A stretch of DNA of 64,000 bases from Tyto alba (GCF_018691265.1 NW_024881327.1:26591936-26655935); one strand, 5' to 3'. Shown: positions 22,947 to 36,100, counted from the stretch's first letter. Made by a program: numbers and translations. Notes: generated by a model from the sequence alone, not told the origin.

Positions 22947-23064
22947 TGTCCTGGTTTTGAGTGAGTGGTGGGGTTTTTTGGGGGCTATAGGGGCGGCCCC
23001 CTGTGAGAAGCTTCTCAAAGCTCCCCCAGCTCCAAGTCAGCTCCACTTCTGTTCGAATACTGAG

Positions 23065-23099
23065 CCAATCAGCTGCACCTCTGCAATAACGTATTTAAG
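23065..23099 (+). promoter_or_regulatory. LTR promoter: CCAAT and TATA-like boxes
   Basis: CCAAT at 23065-23069 and TATTTAAG at 23092-23099 are about 27 bp apart. This is a standard pol II arrangement at the U3/R boundary. Transcription would start near 23120-23130. Whether it is active is unknown. Confidence 0.5.
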
Positions 23100-23445
23100 A
23101 AGGGACGTGGTAACAAGCAGTCAGATTTGTGAGGAGGAATTGCTGCAGCTGCGTGAACACCAAGGTCAGTGGAGGAACAGAAGAAAGGAGGGAGGAGGTG
23201 TGCCAGAGCAGAGACCCCCCCTGTATCCTGTGGTGAGACGGCAGGGTGGCCCCCCCCTGCCACCCATGAAGATCTACAGTGGAGCAGACATTGATTTATG
23301 GCCTGTGCTTTTCGCCTGGATGATCAAGCTGCTGTGCCCAAAGGAGGCCGGGGTCTTGTGGGAAAAGGTAGCCCCGCTGCTGTAATTCAGCACTGGGAGG
23401 ATTGAAGCATGTGGGGGTGTCCCACGCTGGAGCCGCTCGGGAAGG

Positions 23446-23600
23446 GCTGCAGCCGTGAGAGGGACTCCAGTTGGAGAAAGTTAGTGACCCATGACGGAGC
23501 AGTGTGGGGAACGCTGCGGCCTGTGGGAGGGACTCACGTCAGAGAAAGTTTGTGAAGGACTGTCTCCTGTGAGAGGGGGACCACGATGGAGCAGAGGGAA
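23446..23600 (+). repeat. Degenerate tandem repeat inside the LTR
   Basis: Two clear units, 23446-23487 and 23513-23555, share GCTGC-GCC, GTG-GAGGGACTC and AGAAAGTT-GTGA at a 67-bp period. A third, weaker one starts near 23562 (CTCCTGTGAGAGGGGGACCA). Tandem blocks of this kind are common in LTR U3/R regions. Confidence 0.6.
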
Positions 23601-23805
23601 GAAGTTCCAGAAGCTCCTCCCATTGAAGATGAAGAAAGTGGCAGCGCTGGCTGCACCCCCCATTCCCTGCCCCACTGGGGGAGAAGGTAGAGATATCTGG
23701 AGCAGAACTGAGCCCGGGAAGAAGGGAGGGGTGGGGGGAAGGTGTTCTCAAGATGTGGCAATGTTTTTCACTGTCCTACTCTGGTTACATGTTGTTAATG
23801 TCTGT

Positions 23806-23811
23806 AATAAA
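23806..23811 (+). terminator. LTR polyadenylation signal
   Basis: AATAAA, followed after about 15 nt by a T-rich tract (23820-23831). This is the expected R-region 3' end signal in the same orientation as the TATA-like box. Confidence 0.6.
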
Positions 23812-25113
23812 TGTATGTTCTTTTTTTTTTTCTTCCCCTAACGAGTCTGCCTTTTGCTCATGACCATAAAGAGTGATTTTTCTGCATCCCAGTCCTATCT
23901 CGAACCCAAGCCTGGCTCTCTGTCCCTTCTTATTGCTGGAAGAGAAGGGAGAGGGAGTGGCTGTGTGGTGCCTGCCAACCAGGCTCAAACCACAACACCA
24001 GCACATAACATTCAAAGGCAAATCCAGAGCAGAAGCATGTGAAATGGGGTTCACATGGCTACCTGCAAAGCCTGGTTCATCGTTCCTATTTTAGGATGGG
24101 AAGAATGAAGTTTTGGAAGGATGACTGCTGATTAGAGGGAGGAGATTGAATATCTAACTTTTGAAGAGTTAAGTGAGACGGATCCCATTGTGGAGATGAG
24201 CTTGGAAGGAAACGAACCACATACACTCATCCACACCCCAGATGAAGAATAAGCAAGTTTCAACAATAGCTTCCATGTGTAGGAGAGGAGAAAGGACTGG
24301 ACGTAACATGGGAAGCTGAACAAGGCAAATGGGGTGGAGGGAGGAATTTTGCCAGAAATGCAGCTGGCAGACAAAACTCAGGGTTAGTTTTCATCCTGTC
24401 AGTATTCAGCACAAGTGTTCATGGGGAAACATGCCAAGGAGACCACTGGAAATGCAAGACTTAAGAATAGTACAGGGAGGGAAAAAAAAGCTGCATTTGC
24501 CTAGCAGATTCCTTCCTCCTTTTTATCTAAGACAGGCCACCATGGTAAATTATATCTCAGGAGAAACCAAGAACCTTTAAAGTGTCAGATCCTCTAAATG
24601 TCAAAAGTCAGAAACCATCCTCATAATTCCATTATACAGTCATTCTTGAAGTGCCACGCCACACTGATAGGCAAAATTAACTGAATGAAAAGATGGTGTC
24701 ATCTAAAAGAATATCACATATGATTCAGCAGTTCTTATAGACTTTGTAAAACAAATGCTAGTAATTCAGTGGCTCTATAGCAAATATCCTCTGCCCAGAG
24801 TGAGCATTCATCAAGGTCAGAAAGATTACTTGGGAAATAGAACTTAGGACTTGCTGCAGTGAATGAAGGCTGACAAGCTGATTGTGAAAATCCAGTATTT
24901 GCTTTTAAATTCAGCCTCTCAATAATATATGGGAACATCTAGATTTTTGTCTGTGTCTCCAGGTTAAAAAGATAATATGATGTTTCTGGGTAAGATTCCT
25001 GATGTTTTCCTCTTCTTTCAGAGAGGAATAGAGCAGTGATTGGTGCAATCCAGGTTTCTCAGACTGACTCACCCAATCTGCAATTTAAATTAAAAAAATC
25101 CCCCTTCATCACC

Positions 25114-25139
25114 AAAAAAAAAAAAAAAAAAAAAAAAAA
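25114..25139. repeat. A26 homopolymer
   Basis: Twenty-six A residues in AT-rich DNA; no associated retrocopy seen upstream. Confidence 0.95.
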
Positions 25140-27518
25140 TCAAAATAGAGGGAATAAAATAAAGCTTACATATAAAATTAGAGTCTTCCACCCTCACTGA
25201 TGGTACTTAGCTGAACATAATTTTCCCAAGTTCTAACATTACAGACCAGGAGCTTTAAACACTTTGGCTGTACCCATCGAAGTGAGGACATTCTAGTTTG
25301 TAACCAAGTGAAGACTGCTCCCCTATGCCAAGGACTTAACATTCATTTTGTGACAACTATACACGTAGGAAATTTGCAACAAAAATAGCATAGAAAGCAG
25401 CAGATGTTTGTGGAAAGAAGTTAAACAGGTGTCAAAACTAGCATCCCAGAAATGATAGAAAGACAAATGAAGAAAATATGAAATATGAGATGTGAACATC
25501 ATATATCTGTTTTCTGATAATGTATCACCTTCCCTTGTCAATTTTGGAAAGCCATGAGTACTATCTTCTGTTATTAACTTAGTTGATTTGTACTGCATCA
25601 GCTTTCCTGATGCACAAATTTCAAATTGGTCCGTCAACATACATGTTCTTTTGCAATGTACTGAAAAAAAAAAAAAAGGCAAAAAAGCTCCCTTCTCTTT
25701 TCAAAATTTAAAATATGCCCTGTCCTTTCCATCAATGTTGCCCTTAAAATGTGCATGTCAAATGAGCTTCTAAGTCAACACAGGCCAAGTGTAAAAAGTG
25801 TGACTAGAGCCGTTCCCAGAGAAAGGAGCTGCAGACCAGATGTGCATCACTCTCTCTCGCCAAAACCCACTCCACAGCAGAGACATTGACTGTTGTTTCA
25901 CACTGGTGCACTTCCCAGCTTGGTGATCCAAAAGAGAGAGCGAGCCTCTGTAATGCCACTCTAATTCTTGTAAAATAAAGTATCTCTTACGTCAGCATTT
26001 AAAAGGGAAAGGCAAACAAATTTGTTGCAGCCTTCGGAGTGGAGTCCAACACAATGAGTGACGTTATGTTTCACTGCCAACAAATGCTAGTGCAGACAGT
26101 TTTGGATGTATTTAAGGAATAATAGAAATTTGAGACTCTTTTCCTCGGCTCAAGCTCTTTTTTTAATAAGGTGTCACATCCCTTCCCTTGTTTCTCATAC
26201 AGATTTTCTCATGAAAAATCCTTGCTTTTTGCTGATTGGAAAAAACCCCACAGATCTGCTCCTGTACAGAGGGTAACACTGCTGGATTTCGGTAGCAGAA
26301 GAGTAGGGAAAGGCAAAAAAGCATTAGCGACTGCCATTGTGCATGACATATGTTGATAAGGCTGTGGCACCCACCATGAAAATAAAGCAGGGACTGAAGG
26401 AAGTTTTACAGCCAGTGGTTTGGCAATTGTAACAGAGAAACAATGAACAGATCCATGGCAGGGGAAAAGTCTGTGGTGGTCCTCAATCTGTTTATAATAC
26501 AGAATACTTGTTGGGTCCTATTTACAGGGTGCACCAGAGAGGTTTTGTTGCCTTGCATAATTACGCTGGCAGAAGTTTCCAGTGTAGATGCTGTTTTATC
26601 ACAGTATTAGTGCTCAGACGAGCATGGCATCCCACCAAAAACTGTGAGAAGGCATAAGAGCTTTCATAGCTGCATCTGTATAAGCTGCTTGAGCTACATG
26701 CCACTGAAGCAGTACAGTGTAAAGTGGTCTGAAAGCCTTGTTTCACTCAGGGTCAAGGGAAACTGAGGCTGCAAGTACAGGGAGACAAATGGGGTGGAGG
26801 AACTTCATGTGCATGTGGGACATGCAATGAAATACTTGTGTGAACCATTTTGCACTGCCTCCATCTTGAAATACGCAGGTGATCATGAGTAGGTAATTCA
26901 GATAAAGAAAGAAAAAACATTTAAAATTTAAACCCAAAATTTTTGACCAGACTTTTTTTCAGTAGTTTCTGACAGTGATTCAAAGGCTGAAGTCTTCTTC
27001 AGTTAAAAAAGGATCTTGAAAAGGCAAAACCTCTCATCCTTCATATTTCTGAACTTACTTTTTTTTCCTTGCAAATGTTTTATATCAAGTCAAAGTCTCT
27101 TTTTCCTTTGCAATCCCTTCAGACCTCATAACTGAGGAGTTAGAGTCCACTGACATGGGAGCTCTTCTATAGACATCAGTGAACAGTGGGTTGGTCAATA
27201 TGTGTATATAATGTTATGTAAAGGAAACAGCCTATTAGCACCTCTTTCATCATTAACCTCTTTACATACCCTTACTCCTCATTTCAGGTGAACGTGCACA
27301 CTATATTTTATAAATACGTCCAGAACCAACAGACTTCAATTTAAAACTCAAAAAATACCTAAGTCATAATTGTGACCATTTCCGCTATGATAAAAAATGT
27401 CTGTAATACAAAGCCTACTTCTCATAGGCAGGACCTGAAACTGTGGACATCCCTCAAGGAGGTAGACCCAGCTACTCAATCCCTACTGTATTTGGTTCTA
27501 ACTACTTCATTAAAATGT

Positions 27519-27613
27519 TTTTGGTTTTTGTTTTTTGGTTTTTGGGGTTTTTTTTGTTGTTTTGTTTTGTTTTTGTGGTTTTTTTTTTGTTTTTGTTTGT
27601 TTGTTTGTTTAAT
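27519..27613. repeat. T/G-only low-complexity tract
   Basis: About 95 bp made almost only of T and G (TTTTGG, GGGG, TTGTTTTG and finally (GTTT)n). Translated frames give Phe/Leu/Val runs that look like membrane segments but are compositional. Confidence 0.9.
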
Positions 27614-30600
27614 TCTGGAAATGAGTATACAGTGTAAATGTAAAGACTTGTATACATGATTTTAGAAGCGGTTTCCTTTTCTTGGTTTCCATTTACTACA
27701 AGATTGGATCTATTTAAGTATGCTCCATTAACTTCCCTTCATTACAAAGGGAATTTGTAATGTCTTGGCCATGATCACTAGAAAATGCAATGTTCACAAA
27801 AGGGGTTGTTGCTTCACCCAAGACCAAGGGGCTATAAAAGTCTGATTATTATATGGTATCTGATTATACTTAAGGTGAGGGGGTCTCCTCCTCACGTAGC
27901 CCAGAAGACAAGCCTACAAATGCAGAATAAGTTATAGAGCAAGGGATTGGACCCCTGGCTTCCACTCTGTGGCTAGGGCATCTAGGTGATCCCACAGCCT
28001 AAAACATAACTGAGGTTTTCTAAAAGTAAATATGCAGTAAGTGCACATAAATCTACAAACAAAAGCTTTCCAGCTGCTCCTACCCCATAGGTAGAACTGT
28101 ACATTGCACCAAAAATGGATCTGATTCTAGGTTGCTATTCACCTAAATCATAACTTTGCACCATCTGATAAATCTGAGAAACAGATCAGTCTAGACTGGA
28201 GATCTACACGAGAACATCTGGTGAGACCAGTGTTATTTCTAAAACCAAATACGTATCCATAGATTTTCACAGTGAGCCCACAAAATGAGCATTTGGGCAG
28301 AGTACTTGTTCTTTCAGTGAGCGATATCATGAAGATAAAGTGTCAAGGACAATTTGAAGATTGCAGTCACTTTTAACAGTGCTTCTGTGGTAAATAATCA
28401 GTCTGGACAGGAAGAGACTACAGTACTATTTTCCTTTTCCAGACTTCCTTTGGGTGTTACTCTGTGTTCATATCTAATATCTCCCCTTCAGCTACACACT
28501 AAACCAAATTCAGAGAGAGAGTCAAGCAGGAATTCAGATCTTCACGGCTCCAAGCCTAGCTCTCTCAGCAGCTGGATGGTCACTGACCTGGCTGCTCACT
28601 GAGCAGATCTCCTCTCTACTCTCACTCCGAGGACTCATGCCCTGTCCCAAAAAAGGAGGCCACATGCTTGGCTGAGCTTTGCTCTCTGTTGCAGCTGATG
28701 CCAGGAAGGCAGACTGGCTCTAACAGGAGTGGGGCAGAAGAACAAAGTTCAAGCAGACAAGGAAACCAAAAGCCTATTTGTTTTCGTTGCTTCATATGGT
28801 GGGCCAGATGCATACAGCCCTCATCTCACTAACATCTCTGGGAGCTAATCATAGTCACGGAAATTTTGGGAGTGAAAGGGTGATAAATCCACATTTCAGG
28901 TGAATCATCCATTACGAAACAAGAGCTTTAAAACCTCAAAACAATAGAGACATCTCAATAGAGTGAAGGAAGTGATTTGAACCAGAACACTCTTTCCATT
29001 CTATTTCCCAAAGAAATCCCCTCTCTTTATCTAACATGTTAGCTTTGGATATCTGAACTAATTCACGTCAAGGGCAGAATGTAGCCAAATGCCGTGTCCT
29101 GGCTGCAGTTCTTTTTGGACAATAGTGAGACATTTTACTGCATTCTAATACTGTTGTACATATCAGCACCTGTTGCTTGTGCATATTTTAAGGTTTATGG
29201 TTTTATTGTTTTATTGTGAATTTCCTGCTTTTTCTTTATTGAAAGCAGATAGCTGTGATTTTTCACACCCATTTTAAAAATACATGCAATGGTTGTCACA
29301 TTTTAGCACTTCAGATGCAAGCAGTTTCAGCTTCCTGTCTAAAAATCATCCTGCAGATTTTATCACCTTGCAATCCCATTTATAAGTTTAAAACACAAGT
29401 ATTCAGTCCAGTGTGGTTAACTGGTTTTCCTTACAGAGGTTTGAAAAGCCATTGAGCCATTCTTAGGAGATTTTCACTTTGAGAAACCATGGTATGTTTT
29501 TCCTGTTATTTTTCCTTGCTCAGTGCTTTTGACAAGGAGCAAGGACCCAAGTTTGATACCATTGAACAGAAATATTGCTCTAGAATTAATCAGGATCTGC
29601 CATTTTGTAGGAAAAGATCTGTTGTGATTTGCTCCTATTTTAAGATAAACTGACACTGGATTAGCATAATCTAATATTTTAAAATGCTAAACTGCTAGCT
29701 ATTTCTTCCACAATTTTCAACAATAAGGTTTAGGCATTTCAGAAGAATGAAGGCTTCTATTTAATAGAAGGACCCAAGCAGATCCATATTCTTGTTAAAA
29801 ATAAAGGCAGAAAATCTGTTTTTCTGAAATGTGTCATCAGGGTGCTGATAGGTTCCATGTGCCCATGGCAAAAATCACTATCTAGCATGTAGACGTGATA
29901 AAGATAAATACATGAATCCTTGACATGAAAAGGAAAATTGCCCCATACAATTTTAATACCAAATTGCTAATACCAAAATACCAAATAAGCTTTTACTAAG
30001 GGTTCTTAATTGCCTTCAGCTAAAATCAAACAAGATTCAAAGGAGTGTTTTAAAGGAGATGAAGCTCAGTAGTGGAACACTAAGAAAAATACTAACATGC
30101 TTTCTCATATCTTCTTTTAAAAATTCAAGTCAGCCCCACTACAATAAAAAAACTGTAATGGCACCTTTATAGAGATTCCTAACCACTTGTTTCTATCAAT
30201 GGACACAGTCTCTTGAGCAAAGCTTCTAGCTGCAAGTATAAGGTACTATCTCAATGATACCAGCCAGCATTTATGAGCTCTCACTGCTGGATACATTGGC
30301 CTCCAGGTTACAATTTAGTCATGGACTGAAAGTATCTTCTCACTGCAGTTCTGGTCTGAGCTAGGGCTGCTCTCAGCCTTCTCACCAGCAGCAAGCTGAT
30401 GAAAAAACGTAGGTGGAAAAACCCATGATGAAAAAAAAGCAGGCACAGCTCTGCTGTTGCTTGGATAGTAACTTGCCAAGCTGAGAGAGCAGGATGGAAA
30501 TTCAAACACATTAACTTATGAATGACTTCTGCTCTTCATCCAATGTAGCCCAGAAAAGAGGAAAAGTGAGGAAACTATGCATGGCTGTCCAGAGATTTCC

Positions 30601-32345
30601 TGATGGCCCAGTGCAGCTGTAGCAGTACCAACCGTGACCTGCTGCAAAAGCACAGCCACATACCTCCCACACTCTCCTTCACTCAAGAGTGCAGGAGAAA
30701 GGAAAGAGCAAATCATGCTGCCATGAAGCCTTCGCACAGGCACTGTGGCTGTCATCCATTGGCCTGAACTGCTTCACCAGTGTGGAAATTTAGGTCATTA
30801 CAAGGTACATCCAACTTACAGAGTGGGCACCCCTAGAGTGACCTTCTGCCTTTTGAGGTGCTCCCTCAGACAGAACTGCCATCCATGGAGCACTTCTCTT
30901 TTTTCCTTTCCATTTTTTTTATGCCTCTAGTTAAGGACTGCAGACATATACTGTGAGTGCAAATATTAAAGACCACAAGAAGCTGTACAGGAAAACCAAA
31001 AGTCCTACACTTGAAAAGGGACTGTGTTGGCTGGCCCAAGCAGCCATTTAAAAATACAATTGGGACAGGAAAGACACAGCATGTGAGCAGACTGTCATGA
31101 ATGGCTCTATTTAATGTAGGGGAAGAACCAAAAATAAAGATTTCTAAAATAGACAGGTCAGACATTCCCTTGCAGAAAAGATCCCACAACATGCTCCTGA
31201 GATGCCAAACGCCAGTGCGGAGCCAGCGCTGCCTCTCCAGCCTTTACTGCTCAAACTCGGCTCAGGGTCTGGCAAAGAGCAGCACATGCTGCCGGGGCTG
31301 ATGGACTCTACGGCAGGGTAAGGTGCAAGTGGCAGAGACAGAGCTCCTGGAGGAAAGAACAAGCTTCTGTCTGTAGACATAGAAATTGGATCAACTTACC
31401 CTAATCCAGTGCCTATTCTCAGGAAGAAACACATTTTTTTCTTCTGACTTTAAACCTGCCCATTCTTCCGCACGCATTCAAAACAGAGAAAACTTGTGGT
31501 TGAATGTATGTGGTTTTGTTTCTTAAGCTAGTCTTTGTCTCTTTAATTCCCTTGTTTCCTTTTCAGAAATAATGTTTTCCCCACCTTATTTAAGACTGGA
31601 AAGTGTAGGAGAACCCTCTTTTCAAACAATACTTTTGGCTACAATACATGTATTTTGTAATTACGTTTGTTTTAAATGCTGTCCAGCTAATCTGGCTGTA
31701 TCCTGAGGCCATTTTCCCTGGGTTTAGCTCTGAAACAAATGATGATTTATTTTCTGGTTGTTACTTAAGTGTATATAGAAGTGATGTTCAAAGGAGCCTC
31801 ATTTGTCATTACTCAGGACATTTGGAAATCAGGCACAAGAAACTAATCAAAGTGACTAAATGATGTCAGCTGACTACAATATTATTTTCCAAAACTTTAA
31901 AGCAGTGCTCTGCAGCTGTATGTAAGGAACCTTTCTATTGGGAATTGATGTCTTCTAGGGTTGTGTGTTTTGGAGGAACATGTGTTCAGCTGCCTATGGA
32001 AAACCATTTTGCTCTTAAAGCAAAACCATATGTCAGGCCAAGGTAAGGGAGGCATCTGAAAAAAGAAAAATGTCTTAAAAAGTGATGCTGAAAGCTGTCA
32101 GACAGCTAGCCATGCACCACAGGAGGTGGTAGCAGATTAGAGTCCCCCCTCGAGCTGCGGGGAGGCAGGCCGCTCTGCAAAGGGAAGAATTGACATTCTT
32201 AACCTGTGAAGGCAGAAGGGGAAAAAAATAGATCTACAATTAGCAGTTTGGCAGTGGCTCTGTTTTGACTGAACAAGGCCCCATGGACTTTTTTTAAGCA
32301 ATGTGCTGGCTCTGTTTGCCCACAGACAGCTTCCCTCGGTGCTGC

Positions 32346-32353
32346 TGACGTCA
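32346..32353. promoter_or_regulatory. Perfect CRE-type palindrome TGACGTCA
   Basis: TGACGTCA, the consensus binding site for CREB/ATF dimers, sits in the most GC-rich part of this neighbourhood (about 32130-32470). No TATA box, CpG island of normal size or gene start accompanies it, so it may be a chance match. Confidence 0.3.
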
Positions 32354-33073
32354 GTGCTTCACGCTTGGGTCTGGTCCTGCTCCCTGGCAGCTGGTCAATG
32401 CTTCTCCCACAGGGCCCCATCTGGTCCTGGGGGGAGCCTTGCTGAACCAGCAGAGCATTGCCCAGACTGGCACTATGGGCTACTGGTAGCCAAGAGAAGG
32501 CTGAAAAAACAGACATTAAGAGCTACAAAATGCTCACGATGACAAAAGAGACCAGAGGGGAGATGTCTTTCCAAAGACCAAGGTCCAGCAGGTTGCTAGC
32601 ACAGCCCTGAGAAACACTATGCTGAATAGAGAGTCTGAGCTTGCAGCAGCTATGCAAAATAAACACACCGGTGTGCAGGTGTCCTGAGTAAATGTGGGGG
32701 TGGGAGGAGAATCCATGTTGCCGTAAATTTGCAAAAGAATTTGCAAAAACATGTGCAATGTCCTGTCCATTCTCCTAAGCCTGAAACGTGTGCCTGTAAA
32801 AATTGGATACATGCAGACCCTGTACACTCTGCTTATTAGCCTTGCTCTTTGGTGATGCTCTTGGAACAGTGAATATGATAATTATCAGTGGTTAATTATA
32901 AGCCAAGTAAGCCATGTAGGAATTTAATTTGCCACTGGGCAAGAGAGGTCAAAACAAGAAAGAGGCTGTTATGTCTGTCATGTAAGTCATATGTATGTCA
33001 ATGACAAAAGCAGCAATAAAAATAACTTGGCTACCAGACCTTTGTGAATACTGACAGAACACCAGTACTATTA

Positions 33074-33115
33074 AAATAATAATAATAATAATAATAATTA
33101 GTAGTAGTAGTAGTA
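33074..33115. repeat. Compound (AAT)n-(GTA)n microsatellite
   Basis: About nine AAT units run into five GTA units (33101-33115), with further scattered TAA repeats to about 33138. Probably polymorphic. Confidence 0.95.
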
Positions 33116-33138
33116 AAAGTAACAGTAATAATAATTAG

Positions 33139-36100
33139 ATATTGTTTTTCAACCTGACCTCAAACAGCAACATGAAGGTGCTTCTGGAAGGAGTAAAAAT
33201 GGGAACAATTTGCTCTGCTGAAGAAATGTCTGCATGGTAGTTAACATAGACATATTCCACAGATACACACCCTAGCACTAGACTTCAAGACCCAATACCT
33301 CCTCTGTATCTTCACTTCCCCAGCATTTCATCCTTATGTCCATGTCCAACTAGTTCCCTTTCTCGCCCTACACCCTGGCAGGTCAGCCTCCCCACCGATT
33401 TCACAGTCTCTCTGTCTACACAGTTGTTCCTCTTCCAGCCTGTCTGGGTGCAAAGGACAGAGGAGTCACAAGAAAAATAAGTGTGCATCACCTCTGACCA
33501 CACTACAGACCAAGCAGTGGGAAATGGCTATCAAGAAGTCCTTCTGGCACCATCCCTGTTGCCTGAGCCTGGAGCATGCGATGCTAGGTCTGTTCAGCAC
33601 AGAAAACTGTGGAGGCTCCAACACACCACAGAATTTTATTGCTAAATTCTAACAAGTTTTTTCTGAGTATGAATAAATTGCAATTTTTCAACTGCTTATA
33701 ACTTGGCAAAACATGAGTGACTTTCCCTAAAAGACCAAAAAGCGCATCCTTGACATAAAGGCAGTACTTGTGCCAGAGAGTCCCTACTGCAAAGCTCCAA
33801 GGTACTTGAACTTCTCAAACCCTTTTTAGCCTTGGAAACCAAAGCATTGTTTACCCTGCGCCTTGTTCTCATAAACAGCATAACTACTTTGATATTTTCA
33901 GAAATAAAAACCTGCCCAAGGCATGGAAGATCTGCCTAAATGAAGTTTTGGAAAAGTTGTGGAAAACAAAAACCAGAGTTTTACTGTGGGAAATAATGAG
34001 CAGCCTGAGTAAGAGGGCTGCTAGCCTACCTAAAATCACAAGGAAATAAGCAGTGTTACAGTGATGGGGTAACCTCTCCCTGCCGTGGGCTCCGGTTTTA
34101 CCTGCACTCAAAACCACAGGCTCCTCATCACGCATGAGTGGGGACTCGTGGAGGCAGGTTCCCTTTCCCCAGGCATCATCAGCCATAGCAACCGGCACGT
34201 GTGCATTCAGAGGATGCTGGTTTGGGAGGCGACTGTCACCCACAGCAGAGCAGCAGACGCCAGTGACACCTGAACTTGGCTGACAGGTTTCATTACCATA
34301 ACCTTAATATTTCAGGTCAACAGCATGAGGCCAGGAAGGAGCTCATATGTCACCGAGGTCCCTGCACTTCCCCACAGAAGACACTCTACGCCACAAGCGG
34401 CGCATCCCAACACGACTCATAGACTAAATAACTAAATCTCTTTCTTCCTCCAGATCTCTACAGACTCTCAGGGCCATAATAACCCATAATGTATTCCCAC
34501 AAAGTCTGCAATAATTCACTTGTCATAATACACGAAGGATACAGGCCAACAAAAGCAGATTTGTGTTTCATCTTACATTCTGATCTCTGAAGTTATGCTA
34601 AGAGAAAATAAATTGAAATGCAGAGGTACTTTTTTTTGGAACCCGTTTGTGTTTTATTAACACAATGAGCTAAACAGGCCTAGCAGAAACATGTAATCTA
34701 CATAGAACAAGCTTTCATGTGGGTCAAAAGACCACTTCAGCTGTTCCAAAAGATGAACAAATATCAGGACAGTTCCAAGAGGTGGCAGAGGCAAGGTGTG
34801 GACCTCAAAGAGTCAGCAAAACCCTTTTCAGGAGTAATAGAAGAACCCAGCAACACCATACTCTGTTTCCACAAAGGACATGGTTGGATAGATTCATTTT
34901 CCTTTTCCCAGAAATAATCAGATCTTGGATTAAAGTCTCATACAGTAATATAAAAATCAGATCATATAATGGAAAAGAATCTCTTCCGTACCAAATGAAG
35001 ATGCACTTGTGAAAACATATGGAGGGAGCAAGTTGGTATACCTGTTCATGTATATTTATCCTGACAAAAAGGGGAAGAAACATAGTATTTATAATAATTT
35101 GTTCTTTATTTTGGTGTTTTGTTTTGCATTCCAGATGATTACTGGGTTAGTGATCTACTGAATTCCTACTTCCTTTGTACCTTCCTTTTCATCTGTGTTT
35201 CTTTCTTGGGTTCAGGTACATAATTTATAAATCTCTCTTTTTTTTTTTTTCCCAAATTCTTCTCCTCTTCTCCTCTTCTTCTTCTTTTCTTCTTCTCTTC
35301 TTTTCTTCTTCTCTTCTCTTTTTCAGATAGATCTCCTCCACTGTTTTTGTTGGGTTTTTTTGCATGAAATAAGTTTCAACCTGGAATTAACTTCAGCATG
35401 GAGTTCATTTCATGTTGGGAGTAGTGAATGCATGCTGTTGGACACTCATCTCTAGCAAGTGCTGGAGGTGTTCTGGCCTATTAGCAAAAGGCGTCTTCTG
35501 AATCAGCTGGAGAAATTGCATTTACCTTTATATTTAGACAGGCAGTTTCATTCCTAATCTCAACGTGTAGTAATAGCCTCATAAACTAAACCTGAATGGA
35601 TCTGTCAACCAACAGAAGCGGTTGTCAAGGAGAGACATACATCAAGGTTGACAAATAGACATGCATGGCATCTATGAAAGTATGGCAGGAAGGCAGCAAA
35701 CCTTGTCTACCTACAGTGGCAGGAAGCTTTTCACTCATTCTCTTGGCAGGTTAGAAGAGTTGCCTAAGAGAGCTATTTCCAGCCATGGTGTCTGAGAGCA
35801 CCCATGAAGTCAAATTCACATAGAAGTATCAAAGGAATCATGTAGTGCACCCTCTTCAGGGAATGAGATAGACATGGTCAGTTCTTTGTTGTGTTCCTAT
35901 TCTGCAGGCTACATCTTTGTCTTCTCTGTTTCATCTTCAGACATAATGGTGTATATATATTTTTTTTAAATTTCCTCTTCTTAAAAGTAGTAGCTAATAA
36001 TTTACTGTCTAGATAGGGATTCAGGTCACAACTGAGATACTTACACAAAATCCTCTTAGCACATTCAGAATGCATTAGTGTGTGTAATGCTTTCACTTCT

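Larger units (their letters stand above)
22947..23997 (+). mobile_element. Solo LTR of an endogenous retrovirus (ERVL-like)
   Basis: A 1051-bp element starting TGTCCTGGTTTTGAG and ending CTCAAACCACAACA; these ends are imperfect inverted repeats bounded by TG and CA. Flanks CCACC (22942-22946) and CCAGC (23998-24002) agree at four of five positions, consistent with a 5-bp target duplication. The start and the GGCTGTGTGGTGCCTGCCAA end resemble LTRs of ERVL-like elements widespread in neoavian birds. Internal signals fit the plus orientation: CCAAT at 23065, TATTTAAG at 23092, AATAAA at 23806. There is no gag, pol or env sequence on either side and no second LTR, so it is a solo LTR left by homologous recombination. 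The family name is inference. Confidence 0.8.
23998..33073. other. Unique DNA with simple repeats, no gene recognised
   Basis: Contains an 8-bp stem hairpin just after the LTR (CATGTGAA/TTCACATG near 24031), A26 at 25114-25139, a T/G-rich stretch at 27519-27613 and a short hairpin CATTACAAA/TTTGTAATG near 27739. About 27920-27985 faintly resembles a MIR end. Frames near 26171-26356 are flanked by an acceptor-like CTCATACAG and donor-like AGGGTAAC, but I recognise no product. A perfect CRE palindrome lies at 32346. Confidence 0.45.

Noticed and set aside
22585..23046. 153-codon minus-strand frame with hydrophobic and Cys-rich stretches
   Set aside because: It runs from purine-rich flanking DNA into the start of the solo LTR, and several frames are open on both strands. 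It is a compositional shadow.
22947..23997. Full provirus
   Set aside because: Only one LTR is present, and neither side carries gag-, pol- or env-like frames. The flanking bases look like a target duplication around a single LTR.
26202..26268. Candidate exon between CTCATACAG and AGGGTAAC
   Set aside because: Splice-like borders occur often by chance. The encoded stretch (FSHEKSLLFADWKKP) matches no family I know, and there are no neighbouring exons.
27443..27637. Apparent hydrophobic Phe/Leu-rich membrane protein
   Set aside because: Produced by the T/G-only low-complexity tract.
33884..34243. 119-codon minus-strand frame
   Set aside because: No recognisable motif or splice context, within the chance length range, and a shorter plus-strand frame overlaps it.
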